Shown in pieces: positions 18,354 through 26,579 of a DNA stretch of 64,000 bases. The notes beneath the pieces are model-generated. The model was given only the letters and a program-made list of their open reading frames with translations, did no database searches and was not told where the DNA came from. The stretch comes from an uncultured Candidatus Cenarchaeum sp. GTDB taxonomy: Archaea; Thermoproteota; Nitrososphaeria; Nitrososphaerales; Nitrosopumilaceae. The first letter of the stretch is position 1, and every line of letters begins with the position of its first letter. The stretch spans positions 1,100,161 to 1,164,160 of the forward strand of contig OY282369.1 in NCBI GenBank assembly GCA_958295735.1, written 5' to 3'. The position numbers and the translations under genes were made by a program.

Positions 18354-18645
18354 CCGCGGGGCGCGGGCCGGCGGCGCGCCCGCCCGGCTTTTCGGGCATG
18401 CCGCGCTCCCGGAACCGCGGCGGCCGGCCCACCCCCTTGCCGGCGGGAGAGGGCAGGGGGAGCGCCCCGCCCCGCCCCGCCCCGCCCTATCCTATCCCGC
18501 CGGCACCCCTTCGCGGGCCTCTCCCCGGTGCCGGCGGCCGGGCCAAAAGCTGCCGTCGCAGAATGCGGCAATCCGCAGCGCCGGTACGACAGTCAGGCCT
18601 GCCGGACGCCGGGGGGCGCGGGCCGGCGGCGCGGGTTCAGTCACA
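18354..18645. other. GC-rich intergenic, nothing recognised
   Basis: About 290 bp between the helicase stop and the radical SAM promoter. Low-complexity CCCCGCCCCGCC tract near 18475; no ORF with coding character and no element ends seen. Confidence 0.4.
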
Positions 18646-18652
18646 CATAAAT
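18646..18652 (+). promoter_or_regulatory. TATA box of the radical SAM gene
   Basis: CATAAAT, about 27 nt upstream of ATG 18676. Confidence 0.55.
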
Positions 18653-18675
18653 CCGCGCGGCGCGAAGGGCCGCGC

Positions 18676-19701
18676 ATGCCTGGTGCCGGACGTCCGGGGC
18701 TCCGGGCCGGGCCCCGGCCCGCGCGCGGCGGGATCCTGCGGCGCGCCATGCTGGGCAGGCTGTCCTCGCCCACGCTGGTCGTCGACATAACGTACAGGTG
18801 CAACGCAGCATGCCGGTACTGCAGGTGGGGCGATGCCGGGACGCTGCGCCAGAGATCGCACCAGGGCCTGGGGGCCGTCCTGGTGGGCGGGGACATGCTG
18901 GAAGCGCTGGGCACCAAGAGGGTCGTCCTGTCCGGCGGCGAGCCGCAACTGCACCCGGAAATAGGCAGGATCGCCAGGCACTACGCCGGCCTGGTCGACG
19001 ACGTGATCGTCATAACCAACGGGTACGGGCTGGTCCCGGGCAGGGCGCGCGGGCTGGCGGCGCGCGGGGTCACCGGCATCACGCTGTCGCTCGACTCGGC
19101 GGATCCCGCCGAGTCCGCGGCCGCGCGCGCCACCCCGCCGGCGCAACACCGCGACATACTGCGCAACTTGGGCCGCATCGCCTCCGGGGCCGGCAGGCCG
19201 GAGCTGGGCATAAACGCGACCGTCTCTAGCGCCACCGCGAGGTGGTCCACCGTGCGCGGCCTGCTGGAGCTCGGGAGCGCGCTGGATCTCGACTTCGTGA
19301 AGTTCCAGCCGGTCTTCGACGACGGCTACGCGTCGGCGAACGCGCCGGAGCTGCTCCTGGGAAGCGGCGATGCCGGGCCGCTGCGCGAGATCGCCTCGGG
19401 GGTGGAGGGCGCGATCGCGGGCGGCTGCCCCCTGACCAACCCCCCGGGATTCTGGGAGGACGTGGCAGAGCTGGCGGCCGGCAGGCCCCTCCCCGGCGGC
19501 GCCTGCGGCCTGGGGCCGGGCGCGGCCGCGCTGACGGGCGGCGAGCTGTGCATGTGCTACTGGGTGAAGGAGTCCAGGTACGGCGGGCAGGCGGGGCGCG
19601 TGGGCCGCGTGCAGGACGGGTTCGAGCGCCTGAAGCCCCGGTGCGCCGTCGGGAACCACTGCTTTTGCAACCAGAAGATCGACCACGAGTGGGCGCGGTG
19701 A
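18676..19701 (+). CDS. Radical SAM protein with C-terminal Cys cluster
   Basis: 341-aa radical SAM enzyme. TYRCNAACRYCRWG gives the C-x3-C-x2-C site (Cys 42, 46, 49) for the 4Fe-4S cluster; VVLSGGEPQLHPEI is the GGEP motif; VIVITNGYG and GITLSLDSADP follow. The C-terminal third has more cysteines (CGLGPG, CMCYW, CAVGNHCFCNQK), likely for an auxiliary cluster as in SPASM/twitch enzymes that modify peptides or sugars. ATG 18676 fits the TATA box; an internal ATG at 18748 would begin at MLGRLSSP and is possible because the first 24 residues are low-complexity. The next gene overlaps by four bases (GTGA) and begins like a glycosyltransferase, so a role in making or modifying a surface glycan is plausible but unproven. 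Confidence 0.75.
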   Translation: MPGAGRPGLRAGPRPARGGILRRAMLGRLSSPTLVVDITYRCNAACRYCRWGDAGTLRQRSHQGLGAVLVGGDMLEALGTKRVVLSGGEPQLHPEIGRIARHYAGLVDDVIVITNGYGLVPGRARGLAARGVTGITLSLDSADPAESAAARATPPAQHRDILRNLGRIASGAGRPELGINATVSSATARWSTVRGLLELGSALDLDFVKFQPVFDDGYASANAPELLLGSGDAGPLREIASGVEGAIAGGCPLTNPPGFWEDVAELAAGRPLPGGACGLGPGAAALTGGELCMCYWVKESRYGGQAGRVGRVQDGFERLKPRCAVGNHCFCNQKIDHEWAR

Positions 19702-19760
19702 GCCGCGGCGCCGGCCCCGGCGAGAGGATCTCCATAGACGTCGTGATACCGAGCATTCGT
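19698..19760 (+). pseudogene. 5' stub of a GT2-like glycosyltransferase cut by IS630
   Basis: GTG 19698 overlaps the radical SAM stop (GTGA). The frame reads about 20 residues including ISIDVVIPSI, which matches the start of GT2-family glycosyltransferases (V-D-V-V-I-P-S/T). It runs into the IS630-like element inserted at the TA at 19760-19761. The remainder is not found beyond the element. Confidence 0.55.
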
Positions 19761-19800
19761 AATGAAAACGGCAGAAAAGTGGATTATTCGACAATCCGCG

Positions 19801-19925
19801 GCCGGCGCGCCCGACGGATGCCGCGGCCGGCGCGCCCGACGGATGCCGCGGCCGGCGCGCCCGACGGATGCCGCGGCCGGCGCGCCCGACGGATGCCGCG
19901 GCCGGCGCGCCCGACGGATGCCGCG
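19801..19925. repeat. Five 25-bp tandem repeats inside IS630 copy A
   Basis: Five identical units of GCCGGCGCGCCCGACGGATG plus CCGCG amplify the inner part of the left inverted repeat. Copy B has only one unit, so the array expanded after the copies separated, probably by replication slippage. Confidence 0.9.
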
Positions 19926-20005
19926 GCCGGACGTAAAAAAAACTTGCCATTTTGTAAATTATTCTTGGCATGCACGGTTAACAACCCAGGCCGCGATGCA
20001 GGATC

Positions 20006-21256
20006 GTGGCAAGGCCGGCGATCAAGGCGAAGAGGGGGCCCGGATACCTCCCCAACACCCCCATGGCGTACCTGAAGCGGTGCCACAGGAAGAAGGACAT
20101 CAGGGCGTACGACAGGCTGTCCGCCTACATGCAGAGGAAGGAGGGCAAGACGGTGGCCGAGATTGCCTCCATCGTCAACAGGAGCAAGTCCACCGTGCAC
20201 AACTGGCTGGTTCGGGCCCAGGAGGAGGGCATACGCGCGAGGCACGAGCGCGGGGGGCGCGGGCGGAAATGCCGCCTGGACGGGGCCCAGCTCAAGCAGA
20301 TCTCGGCGGATCTCGACGGCGGCCCCGAGATGTGCGACTTCGAGTCCGGCCAGTGGAACGCCGACCTCGCCCGCCAGCACGTGAAGGAAAAGTTCGGCGT
20401 AGAGTATACCAAGTCGGGGATGCGGGACATCATGAAAGGGCGGAAGTTCTCGTGGAAGAAGCCGCGGCCGGAGAACCCGGGCGCCGCCTCGAAGAAAGAG
20501 CAGGAAGAGTTCAAGGAGCGCGCGGGCGAGCTCGCGCGGAAAAAGGCGGCGGAGGGCTACATGGTGGCGGCCGGCGACAATGCCGGCATCGAGAAGGCCC
20601 GGAACAGGCACGGCTACGGGTGGTTCCGGCGCGGCAGGCCCGCCCGGTCCCACTCCTACCTGACGCGGGAGAAGATGCAGATCTTCGGGATCCTGGTCGC
20701 GGGCGTGTTCTTCTACGAGTTCTACGACAAGGCGAACGCCGACAACTACATAGACTTCCTGGGGCGCGTCCACAAGAAGTTCGGCAAGGCGCTGATATTC
20801 GTGGACAACGCATCGTACCACAAGTCGGCGAAGGTCAAAAAGTACCTGGAATCCCTCGACGGGGAGATCATCCCGGAGTACCTGCCGCCGCACGCGCCGG
20901 AGCTCAACCCCACAGAGATGCGGCGGGGGGCGATCGAGCGCGCGCTCGCCGGCAAGATCTTCAGGACGCTGGACGAGACGGAGGAGTCCGTGCGCGGGAC
21001 GTTCCGCGCGGGGGAACTGAAGCCCGTCAAGCTGTTCGACTACCTGACGTGCCGGCCGCGCCCCCCGCCGCCCCCGTTCCCGCGCGCCCCGCCTTCCGCG
21101 CCGCTTTTCTTCGGCGATGCCGGCCGTTCCGCGCCCTGCCGCCCCGCGAAGTCCCGATCCGCCCCCCGCGCGGCGGTCCGGCCCGCCGCGACCGCGCGCA
21201 AAACCGGCATCCGCAGGGCGCGCCGGCCGCAGATTGTCGAATATTCCATTTCTTAA
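20006..21256 (+). CDS. IS630-like transposase, copy A
   Basis: 416-aa Tc1/mariner-type transposase. N-terminal paired helix-turn-helix (KTVAEIASIVNRSKSTVHNWL, about residues 50-70), a basic linker, and a DDE domain: first Asp probably in VAAGDNAGIEKA (families usually have D-E), second in IFVDNASYHKS, Glu in ELNPTEMRRG. The last ~65 residues after YLTCRP are Pro/Arg-rich and read into the right end, so the functional protein may be shorter. GTG 20006 is the likely start; ATG 20063 is an alternative. A copy with stop mutations lies at 25.0-26.1 kb and a relic at 61.1-61.4 kb. Confidence 0.82.
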   Translation: MARPAIKAKRGPGYLPNTPMAYLKRCHRKKDIRAYDRLSAYMQRKEGKTVAEIASIVNRSKSTVHNWLVRAQEEGIRARHERGGRGRKCRLDGAQLKQISADLDGGPEMCDFESGQWNADLARQHVKEKFGVEYTKSGMRDIMKGRKFSWKKPRPENPGAASKKEQEEFKERAGELARKKAAEGYMVAAGDNAGIEKARNRHGYGWFRRGRPARSHSYLTREKMQIFGILVAGVFFYEFYDKANADNYIDFLGRVHKKFGKALIFVDNASYHKSAKVKKYLESLDGEIIPEYLPPHAPELNPTEMRRGAIERALAGKIFRTLDETEESVRGTFRAGELKPVKLFDYLTCRPRPPPPPFPRAPPSAPLFFGDAGRSAPCRPAKSRSAPRAAVRPAATARKTGIRRARRPQIVEYSIS

Positions 21257-21269
21257 TTGTGCTTGTTAC

Positions 21270-21384
21270 GGCCCCGGCGGGGCCCGTCCCGGCCCCGGCG
21301 GGGCCCGTCCCGGCCCCGGCGGGGCCCGTCCCGGCCCCGGCGGGGCCCGTCCCGGCCCCGGCGGGGCCCGTCCCGGCCCCGGCG
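21270..21384. repeat. 21-bp GC-rich tandem repeat
   Basis: Five full units of GGCCCCGGCGGGGCCCGTCC(C) plus a partial sixth, starting two bases past the IS630 copy A right target. Each unit is itself palindromic (GGCCCCG/CGGGGCC) and would form a chain of hairpins. Confidence 0.9.
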
Positions 21385-21407
21385 CGCCGGCTCGAGCATC
21401 TTTTGAG

Positions 21408-21436
21408 CGTGGCCGGCAAGTGGACGTGAGTCTACA
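21408..21436. mobile_element. M1-type element end upstream of the TIR gene
   Basis: GGCAAGTGGACGTGAGTCTACA is the right arm of M1 without its partner, so the remainder was lost or belonged to a longer element. It ends 20 nt before the TATA box and 49 nt before the start codon of the TIR-APAZ gene, the same spacing as complete copies. Confidence 0.6.
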
Positions 21437-21456
21437 CCGAGATCCCGGCACCAAAG

Positions 21457-21465
21457 TTTTTTAAT
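21457..21465 (+). promoter_or_regulatory. TATA box of the TIR-APAZ / Argonaute operon
   Basis: TTTTTTAAT, about 25 nt upstream of ATG 21486. Confidence 0.7.
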
Positions 21466-21485
21466 GCGAGGCACACACGGCTGTA

Positions 21486-22895
21486 ATGCCTCAAAGTTAC
21501 AGATACGACGTTTTTTTGTCATACAACCACAATGACAGAGAATGGGTGAAACGGCTAGCGTCGAAGATAGAGTTAGAGCAGCATGGTGGGAGGCGGTTGA
21601 GAGTATTCATCGACGACCGCGACATAGAACCCGGCCACAACATGGTGGAAGCGATAGTGCGTGGCCTAGAGCAGTCACGCTATGTCTGTCCGGTCGTATC
21701 ACCAAACAGTGTGATGGCCGAATGGCCTCCAATGGAATGGTCAATTGCAATATCGTCTGATCCTAGTGGGCGCAAGGGAAGAATCATTCCACTGTGGTTG
21801 GGCGGATGCAGTATTCCTGCCGTCCTATTGATCCGGCATGCTCTATACTTTGACAATGACGAACATTCAAACAAATCTTATAAAAAACTAGTCTCAACTT
21901 TGAAAGGAGAATCAAACAGACGAGCCAACATCGTTCTTGATCCAACATCTGCCAATCATGACGAACTGTTTCCAACGACGTGTGAGGACGATGTGGATGA
22001 GCAACTCTTAAGCAACCTTTTTCCAGTCTCTGCTATGCCGGAGACCGTGTGGTATGGGCCAACCAGACGTACAAACGAAGAAGTATACAGACATCTAACA
22101 TCTAAAGTATCGGGAATACTGCCTACTTTTATAGTCAAAAACAGAAAAATTTTTTGCTTCTGGAATCTTAATGCGGCCAAATGTCCATTCAGGGGATTGC
22201 TAAGTGCGGCTGTCATCGAAAATGATAGCGTAAGTAATTGGATTGACAATGTGGACAAGAACCGCTGGCTCATGGAATTGTTAAACAAAGGCATGAAGCA
22301 TCACTGCCGTAATCTAGATTTGTGGTTTGACAACACACATAAACGATATTTGTTCTCACCTCTGTATGGGTCCGACCGCACGATATCTTGGAACACAGGA
22401 CGGAGGAAATCTACGCGCACGGTAGTCAAAAAATACACGAGAGGTGTCAGCGGTGATGTGTTTTGGGCGCACCAGACACTCAAAGCAAAATTCACGACTG
22501 TGGGAAGAGACATATTTCTACAACTAGATCCGGGGTGGACGTTTACAGCAGATGGAAGTATGCCCCTTCCAAAAGAGCAGATCGGTCCTTTGTCTGTAAA
22601 ATGGACTACAAAGGAGCACAACTCCTCGATGCTCTACCACATACGCTTCTGGTCCAGCTACCTGTCGCAACACCACAAATCTATTGTACTGAAACTTGGT
22701 GACTCACCATGCACGATCGACACAACACCAGGAATAGCAAACATGAACAAAGGGTTGGAAGACGACACACTACACATTGACAAGGTGTTTGACATAGCTG
22801 ACGAAGAGAACGCGCATTCGGAAGTACTGAGAGATGTGCTAGCAAAGACCGACGGGATGCCAGAATACGGAACACGAGAAAACAGGCATGAATGA
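21486..22895 (+). CDS. TIR-APAZ protein (SPARTA-type NADase subunit)
   Basis: 469 aa. N-terminal TIR domain (about 1-140): YDVFLSYNHNDREWV, FIDDRDIEPG, VVSPNSVMAEWPPMEW with the candidate catalytic Glu 84 in the usual position before W, and IIPLWLGG. In SPARTA systems this domain hydrolyses NAD+ once the Argonaute partner is activated by guide and target DNA, killing or arresting the cell. The remaining ~320 residues would be the APAZ region that mimics the N and linker domains of long Argonautes; I assign it from position and size, not from a clear motif. The stop overlaps the next start by 8 bases, so both subunits are co-translated. AT-rich, likely acquired. A different TIR effector is possible, but the partner makes SPARTA by far the best reading. 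Confidence 0.85.
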   Translation: MPQSYRYDVFLSYNHNDREWVKRLASKIELEQHGGRRLRVFIDDRDIEPGHNMVEAIVRGLEQSRYVCPVVSPNSVMAEWPPMEWSIAISSDPSGRKGRIIPLWLGGCSIPAVLLIRHALYFDNDEHSNKSYKKLVSTLKGESNRRANIVLDPTSANHDELFPTTCEDDVDEQLLSNLFPVSAMPETVWYGPTRRTNEEVYRHLTSKVSGILPTFIVKNRKIFCFWNLNAAKCPFRGLLSAAVIENDSVSNWIDNVDKNRWLMELLNKGMKHHCRNLDLWFDNTHKRYLFSPLYGSDRTISWNTGRRKSTRTVVKKYTRGVSGDVFWAHQTLKAKFTTVGRDIFLQLDPGWTFTADGSMPLPKEQIGPLSVKWTTKEHNSSMLYHIRFWSSYLSQHHKSIVLKLGDSPCTIDTTPGIANMNKGLEDDTLHIDKVFDIADEENAHSEVLRDVLAKTDGMPEYGTRENRHE

Positions 22896-24441
22896 ACTGA
22901 AATCTAGCCGGTTGAGCAGTGGCAGAACATTTGACAGCTGGCACATACCAGAACCACCACTCATCTTTGGCGACGGTAAGACACACATAGATCCCAAGAT
23001 CGGACTTACTATGTACGGACCACTTCGCGTATCCAATCGGCAGACATCCGCTCCACTTTCAATAACGGTGGGAATAGTAGGAACCGGCAAAACGGTGGGA
23101 CTAGCCAAGCAGTTTCTGCTCAAACTTGAAAGCGCTGTGCACGGGCAAGCCAAAGACCCATTTCAGACCCCGCCATTTCCAGGATTCAAAGAGGCGTTTG
23201 GCTGCGAAATAATCGTGCCAGAAGCTACAGTTGTAAACATACCACAGCGAGAGGTGGACAAGATTTCCAAACATGCGGTATTCGAAACAAGAGTAAACTA
23301 CGCCACCAGATTGTTCGCAGACAAGATCGAGTCTATCTCCGTAGCAACACATCGCCCCAATGTGGTGCTGTGTGCGCTTCCACATGAAGTAGTCGATTAT
23401 TGTGTTGCCAAACGCACAAAGGGCGGCCAGTTGACAGCAAAAACAGAGCATGTAGAGGCGGCGTTTGTGAAAAAACTTCGCCGGTTAAAAAAGTCTAACC
23501 AGACATTTTTTGGCGATTTTGGGGCCGAAGTAGATCACATCCTAGAACAAGATCTAGAAACGAGCAATTTTTGGAGGGGGCTAAAGTCTCAAGCCATGAG
23601 ATCCAGCATGCCAACACAAATCGTGTTGCCAGAAACGATCGCACCCGTCGCTGAACAAAGATCTAAGCGCCGTCAAGACGAAAGCACTATCGCTTGGAAC
23701 ATTTCTGTTGGATTGTATTATAAGGGTAGTGGATTTCCCTGGACTATGACTCGGATTAAGCACGGAACATGCTACGTAGGCATATCATTTTACAAGACGC
23801 GCGGGGGGGATACAATGCGTGCAAGCATGGCTCAAATATTCACATACACGGGAGAGGGGCTCATTCTGCGTGGAGACGAGTTTGAATGGGTAGAAGAAAA
23901 CAAGCCGCCTCATCTGGACGAAAGATCAGCAGAATCGCTCATGGGCAAGGCGATATCTCTCTACTTGTCGCACATGAGTGCTATGCCCTCCAGAGTTGTG
24001 GTTCATAAATCATCAAAGTATTCGGAAGCAGAAAAGCGCGGGTTTGAACGGGCTCTTGCCAACATAACACACCACGATCTAATAGCATTTAGCAAGCGCA
24101 ACATACGCTTCTTCAGATGCGGCAAATACCCACCACTCCGCGGAACCGCGATAAGGCTCAGCGACAAGAGTTTTATCTTGTATACGAGAGGCTACACGCC
24201 ATACCTACGTACGTATCCTGGCGGTCATGTTCCGTTGCCCCTAGACATCACGGAAATGCACGGAGATTCGGATCCAGATACGATCCTCGCCGAAATCCTA
24301 GCTTTAAGCAAAATGAATTGGAATAGTTCAGATTTTAGCTTAGGACAACCCATCACAATACTATTCTCTAGACGTGTGGGCGAAATAATGGCGTATGTGG
24401 ACGATAGAGATCTGAAGCACGAGTATCGCTACTACATGTAG
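22888..24441 (+). CDS. Short prokaryotic Argonaute (MID-PIWI), SPARTA subunit
   Basis: 517 aa. N-terminal FGDGKTHIDPKIGLTMYGPL and the following VGIVGTGKTVGLAK match the conserved start of short pAgos; the MID region follows. The PIWI part runs IAWNISVGLYYKGSGFPW, CYVGISFYK, MRASMAQIFTYTGEG, VVVHKSS, FRCGKYPPLRGT, LYTRGYTPYLRTYPG, LALSKMNWN, ITILFSRRVGEIM and ends YRYYM, the typical C-terminus. Two slicer tetrad positions are lost (VGIS where active Agos have GID; HKSS instead of an Asp), so it should bind guide and target without cutting, as in SPARTA. It forms an operon with the TIR protein. No guide-producing nuclease is encoded alongside, which is normal for this class. Confidence 0.9.
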   Translation: MNELKSSRLSSGRTFDSWHIPEPPLIFGDGKTHIDPKIGLTMYGPLRVSNRQTSAPLSITVGIVGTGKTVGLAKQFLLKLESAVHGQAKDPFQTPPFPGFKEAFGCEIIVPEATVVNIPQREVDKISKHAVFETRVNYATRLFADKIESISVATHRPNVVLCALPHEVVDYCVAKRTKGGQLTAKTEHVEAAFVKKLRRLKKSNQTFFGDFGAEVDHILEQDLETSNFWRGLKSQAMRSSMPTQIVLPETIAPVAEQRSKRRQDESTIAWNISVGLYYKGSGFPWTMTRIKHGTCYVGISFYKTRGGDTMRASMAQIFTYTGEGLILRGDEFEWVEENKPPHLDERSAESLMGKAISLYLSHMSAMPSRVVVHKSSKYSEAEKRGFERALANITHHDLIAFSKRNIRFFRCGKYPPLRGTAIRLSDKSFILYTRGYTPYLRTYPGGHVPLPLDITEMHGDSDPDTILAEILALSKMNWNSSDFSLGQPITILFSRRVGEIMAYVDDRDLKHEYRYYM

Positions 24442-24481
24442 TACACAGCGTAGTAAATCCAACTAATAGGCGATAAAAAAA

Positions 24482-24589
24482 TTTATAGTTTTTTTAAGTA
24501 CAACGTTTGGACCCTAGCACGGTCAACACCATGAATACCGATAATTCCGCAATACCAACAGGCGAGAATTCCTGCCCGGCGCGTCCGCA
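24482..24589 (+). other. Promoter-like region and truncated small ORF
   Basis: TTTATAGTTTTTTTAAG (24482-24498) looks like a TATA region. ATG 24531 opens MNTDNSAIPTGENSCPA..., which runs into the left end of an ISH3-like relic at 24590. Possibly a gene cut by that element; too short to classify. Confidence 0.3.
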
Positions 24590-24909
24590 GATCCAGTACA
24601 TTTCAGGTGTAGGTTTTGAGCGCAGGATCGCACCATCTTAAAACTATTGTGCAAAGATCCACATAGTCAAGCATTCTAATTTCCGCGATGGCGACGCCAG
24701 ACGCCCTACGCGCGCAGCAGCAAGCCGACCACGCGGTGAAGTTCATCAGGACGTTCGAAAGTCTGGGCATCGGGGTGGGGAAGAGACACAACGCGGCGTG
24801 CGGGCCGGGCAACTTCGCGCGCGTGGCGATGAAGGCGGGCCTCGACAACACGGCCACAGAATCCGCCGCGAAAAAATGCGGGTCCGGCAAGAAGCCGAAG
24901 CGCATCCCG
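24590..24909 (+). pseudogene. ISH3-like relic, left end and N-terminal stub
   Basis: Starts with AGATCCAGTACATTTCAGG, like the left end of the element at 31044. ATG 24688 begins MATPDALRAQQQ and aligns with the N-terminus of the intact transposase at 31148 (KRHNA..GP..FARV.MKAGL, CGSG.KPKR). It is cut after KPKRIP by IS630 copy B, and the remainder is missing. Confidence 0.75.
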
Positions 24910-24911
24910 TA

Positions 24912-26339
24912 ATGAAAACGGTAGAAAAATTGATTATTCGACAATCCGCGGCCGGCGCGCCCGACGGATGCCGCGGCAGGACGTAAAAAAAACTCGCCAT
25001 TTTGTAAATTATTCTTGGCATGCACGGTTAACAACCCAGGCCTCGATGCAGGACCGCGGCAAGACCGGCGATCAAGGCGAAGGATGGGCCCGGATACCTC
25101 CCCAACACCCCCATGCCGTACCTGAGGGAGTGCCGCAGGAAGGAGAAGGACATCAGGGCGCGCGACAGGATGACCTCCCACATGCAGAGGAAGGAGGGCA
25201 AGACGGTAGCCGAGATTGCCGCCATCGTCAACAGGAGCAAGTCCATCGCGCGCGACCGGCTGGTTCGGGCCCAGGAAGAGGGCATGCGCGGGGGGCGCGG
25301 GCGCGGGGGGCGCGGGCGCGGGGGGCGCGGGCGGAAATGCCGCCCGGACGGGGCTCAGCCCAGGCAGCTCTCGGCGGATCTCGACGGCGGCCCCGGGCCG
25401 TGCGGCTCCTGGTCCGGCCAGCGTGACTCCGGCCCCGCCCGCCAGCACGTGAAGGAAAAGTTCGGCGCGGAGCACACCAAGTCGAGGATGCGGGACATCA
25501 TGAAAGGGCTGAAGTTCTCGCGGGGAAAGCCGCGGCCGAGGAACCCGGGCGCCGCCTCGAAGAAAAAGTAGGAAGAGTCCAAGGAGCGCGCCAACAAGCT
25601 CGTGAAGGAAAAGGCCGCGGGGGGCCACACGGCGGCGGCCGGTGACAACGCCGGCATCGAGAAGGCCCTGAACAGGCCCGGCTACGGGTGGTTCCGGCTC
25701 GCCGTAGCCGCCCTGTCCCGCTCCTGCCCGACGCGGGAGAAGATGCAGATCTTCGGGATCCTGGCCGCGGGCGTGTTCTTCTACGAGTCCTGCCGCAAGG
25801 CGAACGCCGGCAACTACATAGACTTCCCGGGGCGCGTCCACAAGAAATTCGGCAAGGTGCCGATGTTCGCGGGCAACGCGTCGTACCACGAGTCGGCGAA
25901 GGCCAAAAAGTACCTGGAATCCCTCGACGGGGACATAATTTTGGAGTACCTGCCGCCGCACGCGCCGGAGCTCAACCCCACAGAGATGCAGCGGGGGGTG
26001 ATCAAGCGCGCGCTCGCCGGCAAGATCTTCAGGACGCTGGACGAGATGGAAAAGTCCGCGCGGGGGACGTTCCGCGCGGGGGAACTGAAGCCCGCCAGGC
26101 TGTTCGGCTGCCCGACGTGGTGACCGCGGCGCCCCGCCCGCCGCCCCCGTTCCCGCGCGCCCCGCCTTCCGCGCCGCTTTTCCGCGGCGATGCCGGCCGT
26201 TCCGCGCCCCGCCGCCCCGCAAAGGCCCGATCCGCCCCCCGCGCGGTGGTCCGGCCCGCCGCGACCGCGCGCAAAACCGGGATCCGCCGGGCGTGCGGGC
26301 CGCGGATTGTCGAATATTCCATTTCTTAATTGTGTTTGC
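24912..26339 (+). mobile_element. IS630-like element copy B (degenerate)
   Basis: Flanked by TA at 24910-24911 and 26340-26341. Its ends match copy A, including ATTCGACAATCCGCGGCC, with only one 25-bp unit. Inserted into the ISH3-like relic. Confidence 0.8.
25050..26123 (+). pseudogene. IS630-like transposase copy B, start lost and nonsense mutation
   Basis: Collinear with copy A. The copy A start GTG is GCG here, and at 25569-25571 TAG replaces the CAG (Gln) codon of copy A, in otherwise the same frame. Tandem GRGRGGRGR repeats are inserted near 25300. AAGDNAGIEKA, FAGNASYHES (second Asp lost to Gly) and ELNPTEM remain. Clearly inactive. Confidence 0.85.
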
Positions 26340-26404
26340 TACGGCAGCCCCGCGCCTGCCGGCGCACTGCTTGCCTGCGTGGCGGCCCCCCATCAGGCGT
26401 GGCT

Positions 26405-26427
26405 GGCAAGTGGACGTGAGTCCACAC
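26405..26427. mobile_element. M1-type element end upstream of M2 copy b
   Basis: GGCAAGTGGACGTGAGTCCACA ends at 26427, immediately before the 10-bp target copy CCAGGTGCGG (26428-26437) of the M2 element. No partner arm is nearby. Confidence 0.6.
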
Positions 26428-26437
26428 CAGGTGCGGT

Positions 26438-26526
26438 ATGAGGTCACGTACCCTCCAATCACAGGCGTGAAAGCCACTCCGTCGATCCGGATTCACGCCT
26501 GAGGAGCGGGGGGTGCTGACCTCGTA
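26438..26526. mobile_element. M2 palindromic element, copy b, perfect target duplication
   Basis: Arms TATGAGGTCA and TGACCTCGTA; inner stem CAGGCGTGAA/TTCACGCCTG. CCAGGTGCGG occurs on both sides (26428-26437 and 26527-26536), a perfect 10-bp target duplication. It lies 20 nt before the TATA box of the OLD-family gene. Probably the youngest insertion of the set. Confidence 0.88.
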
Positions 26527-26546
26527 CCAGGTGCGGCGGCGCAAAC

Positions 26547-26553
26547 TTTTATA
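26547..26553 (+). promoter_or_regulatory. TATA box of the OLD-family gene
   Basis: TTTTATA, about 30 nt upstream of ATG 26580 or 24 nt upstream of TTG 26574. Confidence 0.65.
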
Positions 26554-26579
26554 GTGGCAATGCAAGTTGCTCATTGGCA

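Larger units (their letters stand above)
19762..21266 (+). mobile_element. IS630-like element copy A
   Basis: Flanked by TA at 19760-19761 and 21267-21268, the target duplication of IS630 elements. Ends are inverted repeats sharing ATTCGACAATC(C/T)GCGGCC about 20 bp in from each TA. It holds one transposase gene and a block of 25-bp tandem repeats, and has inserted into a glycosyltransferase gene start. Confidence 0.8.
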
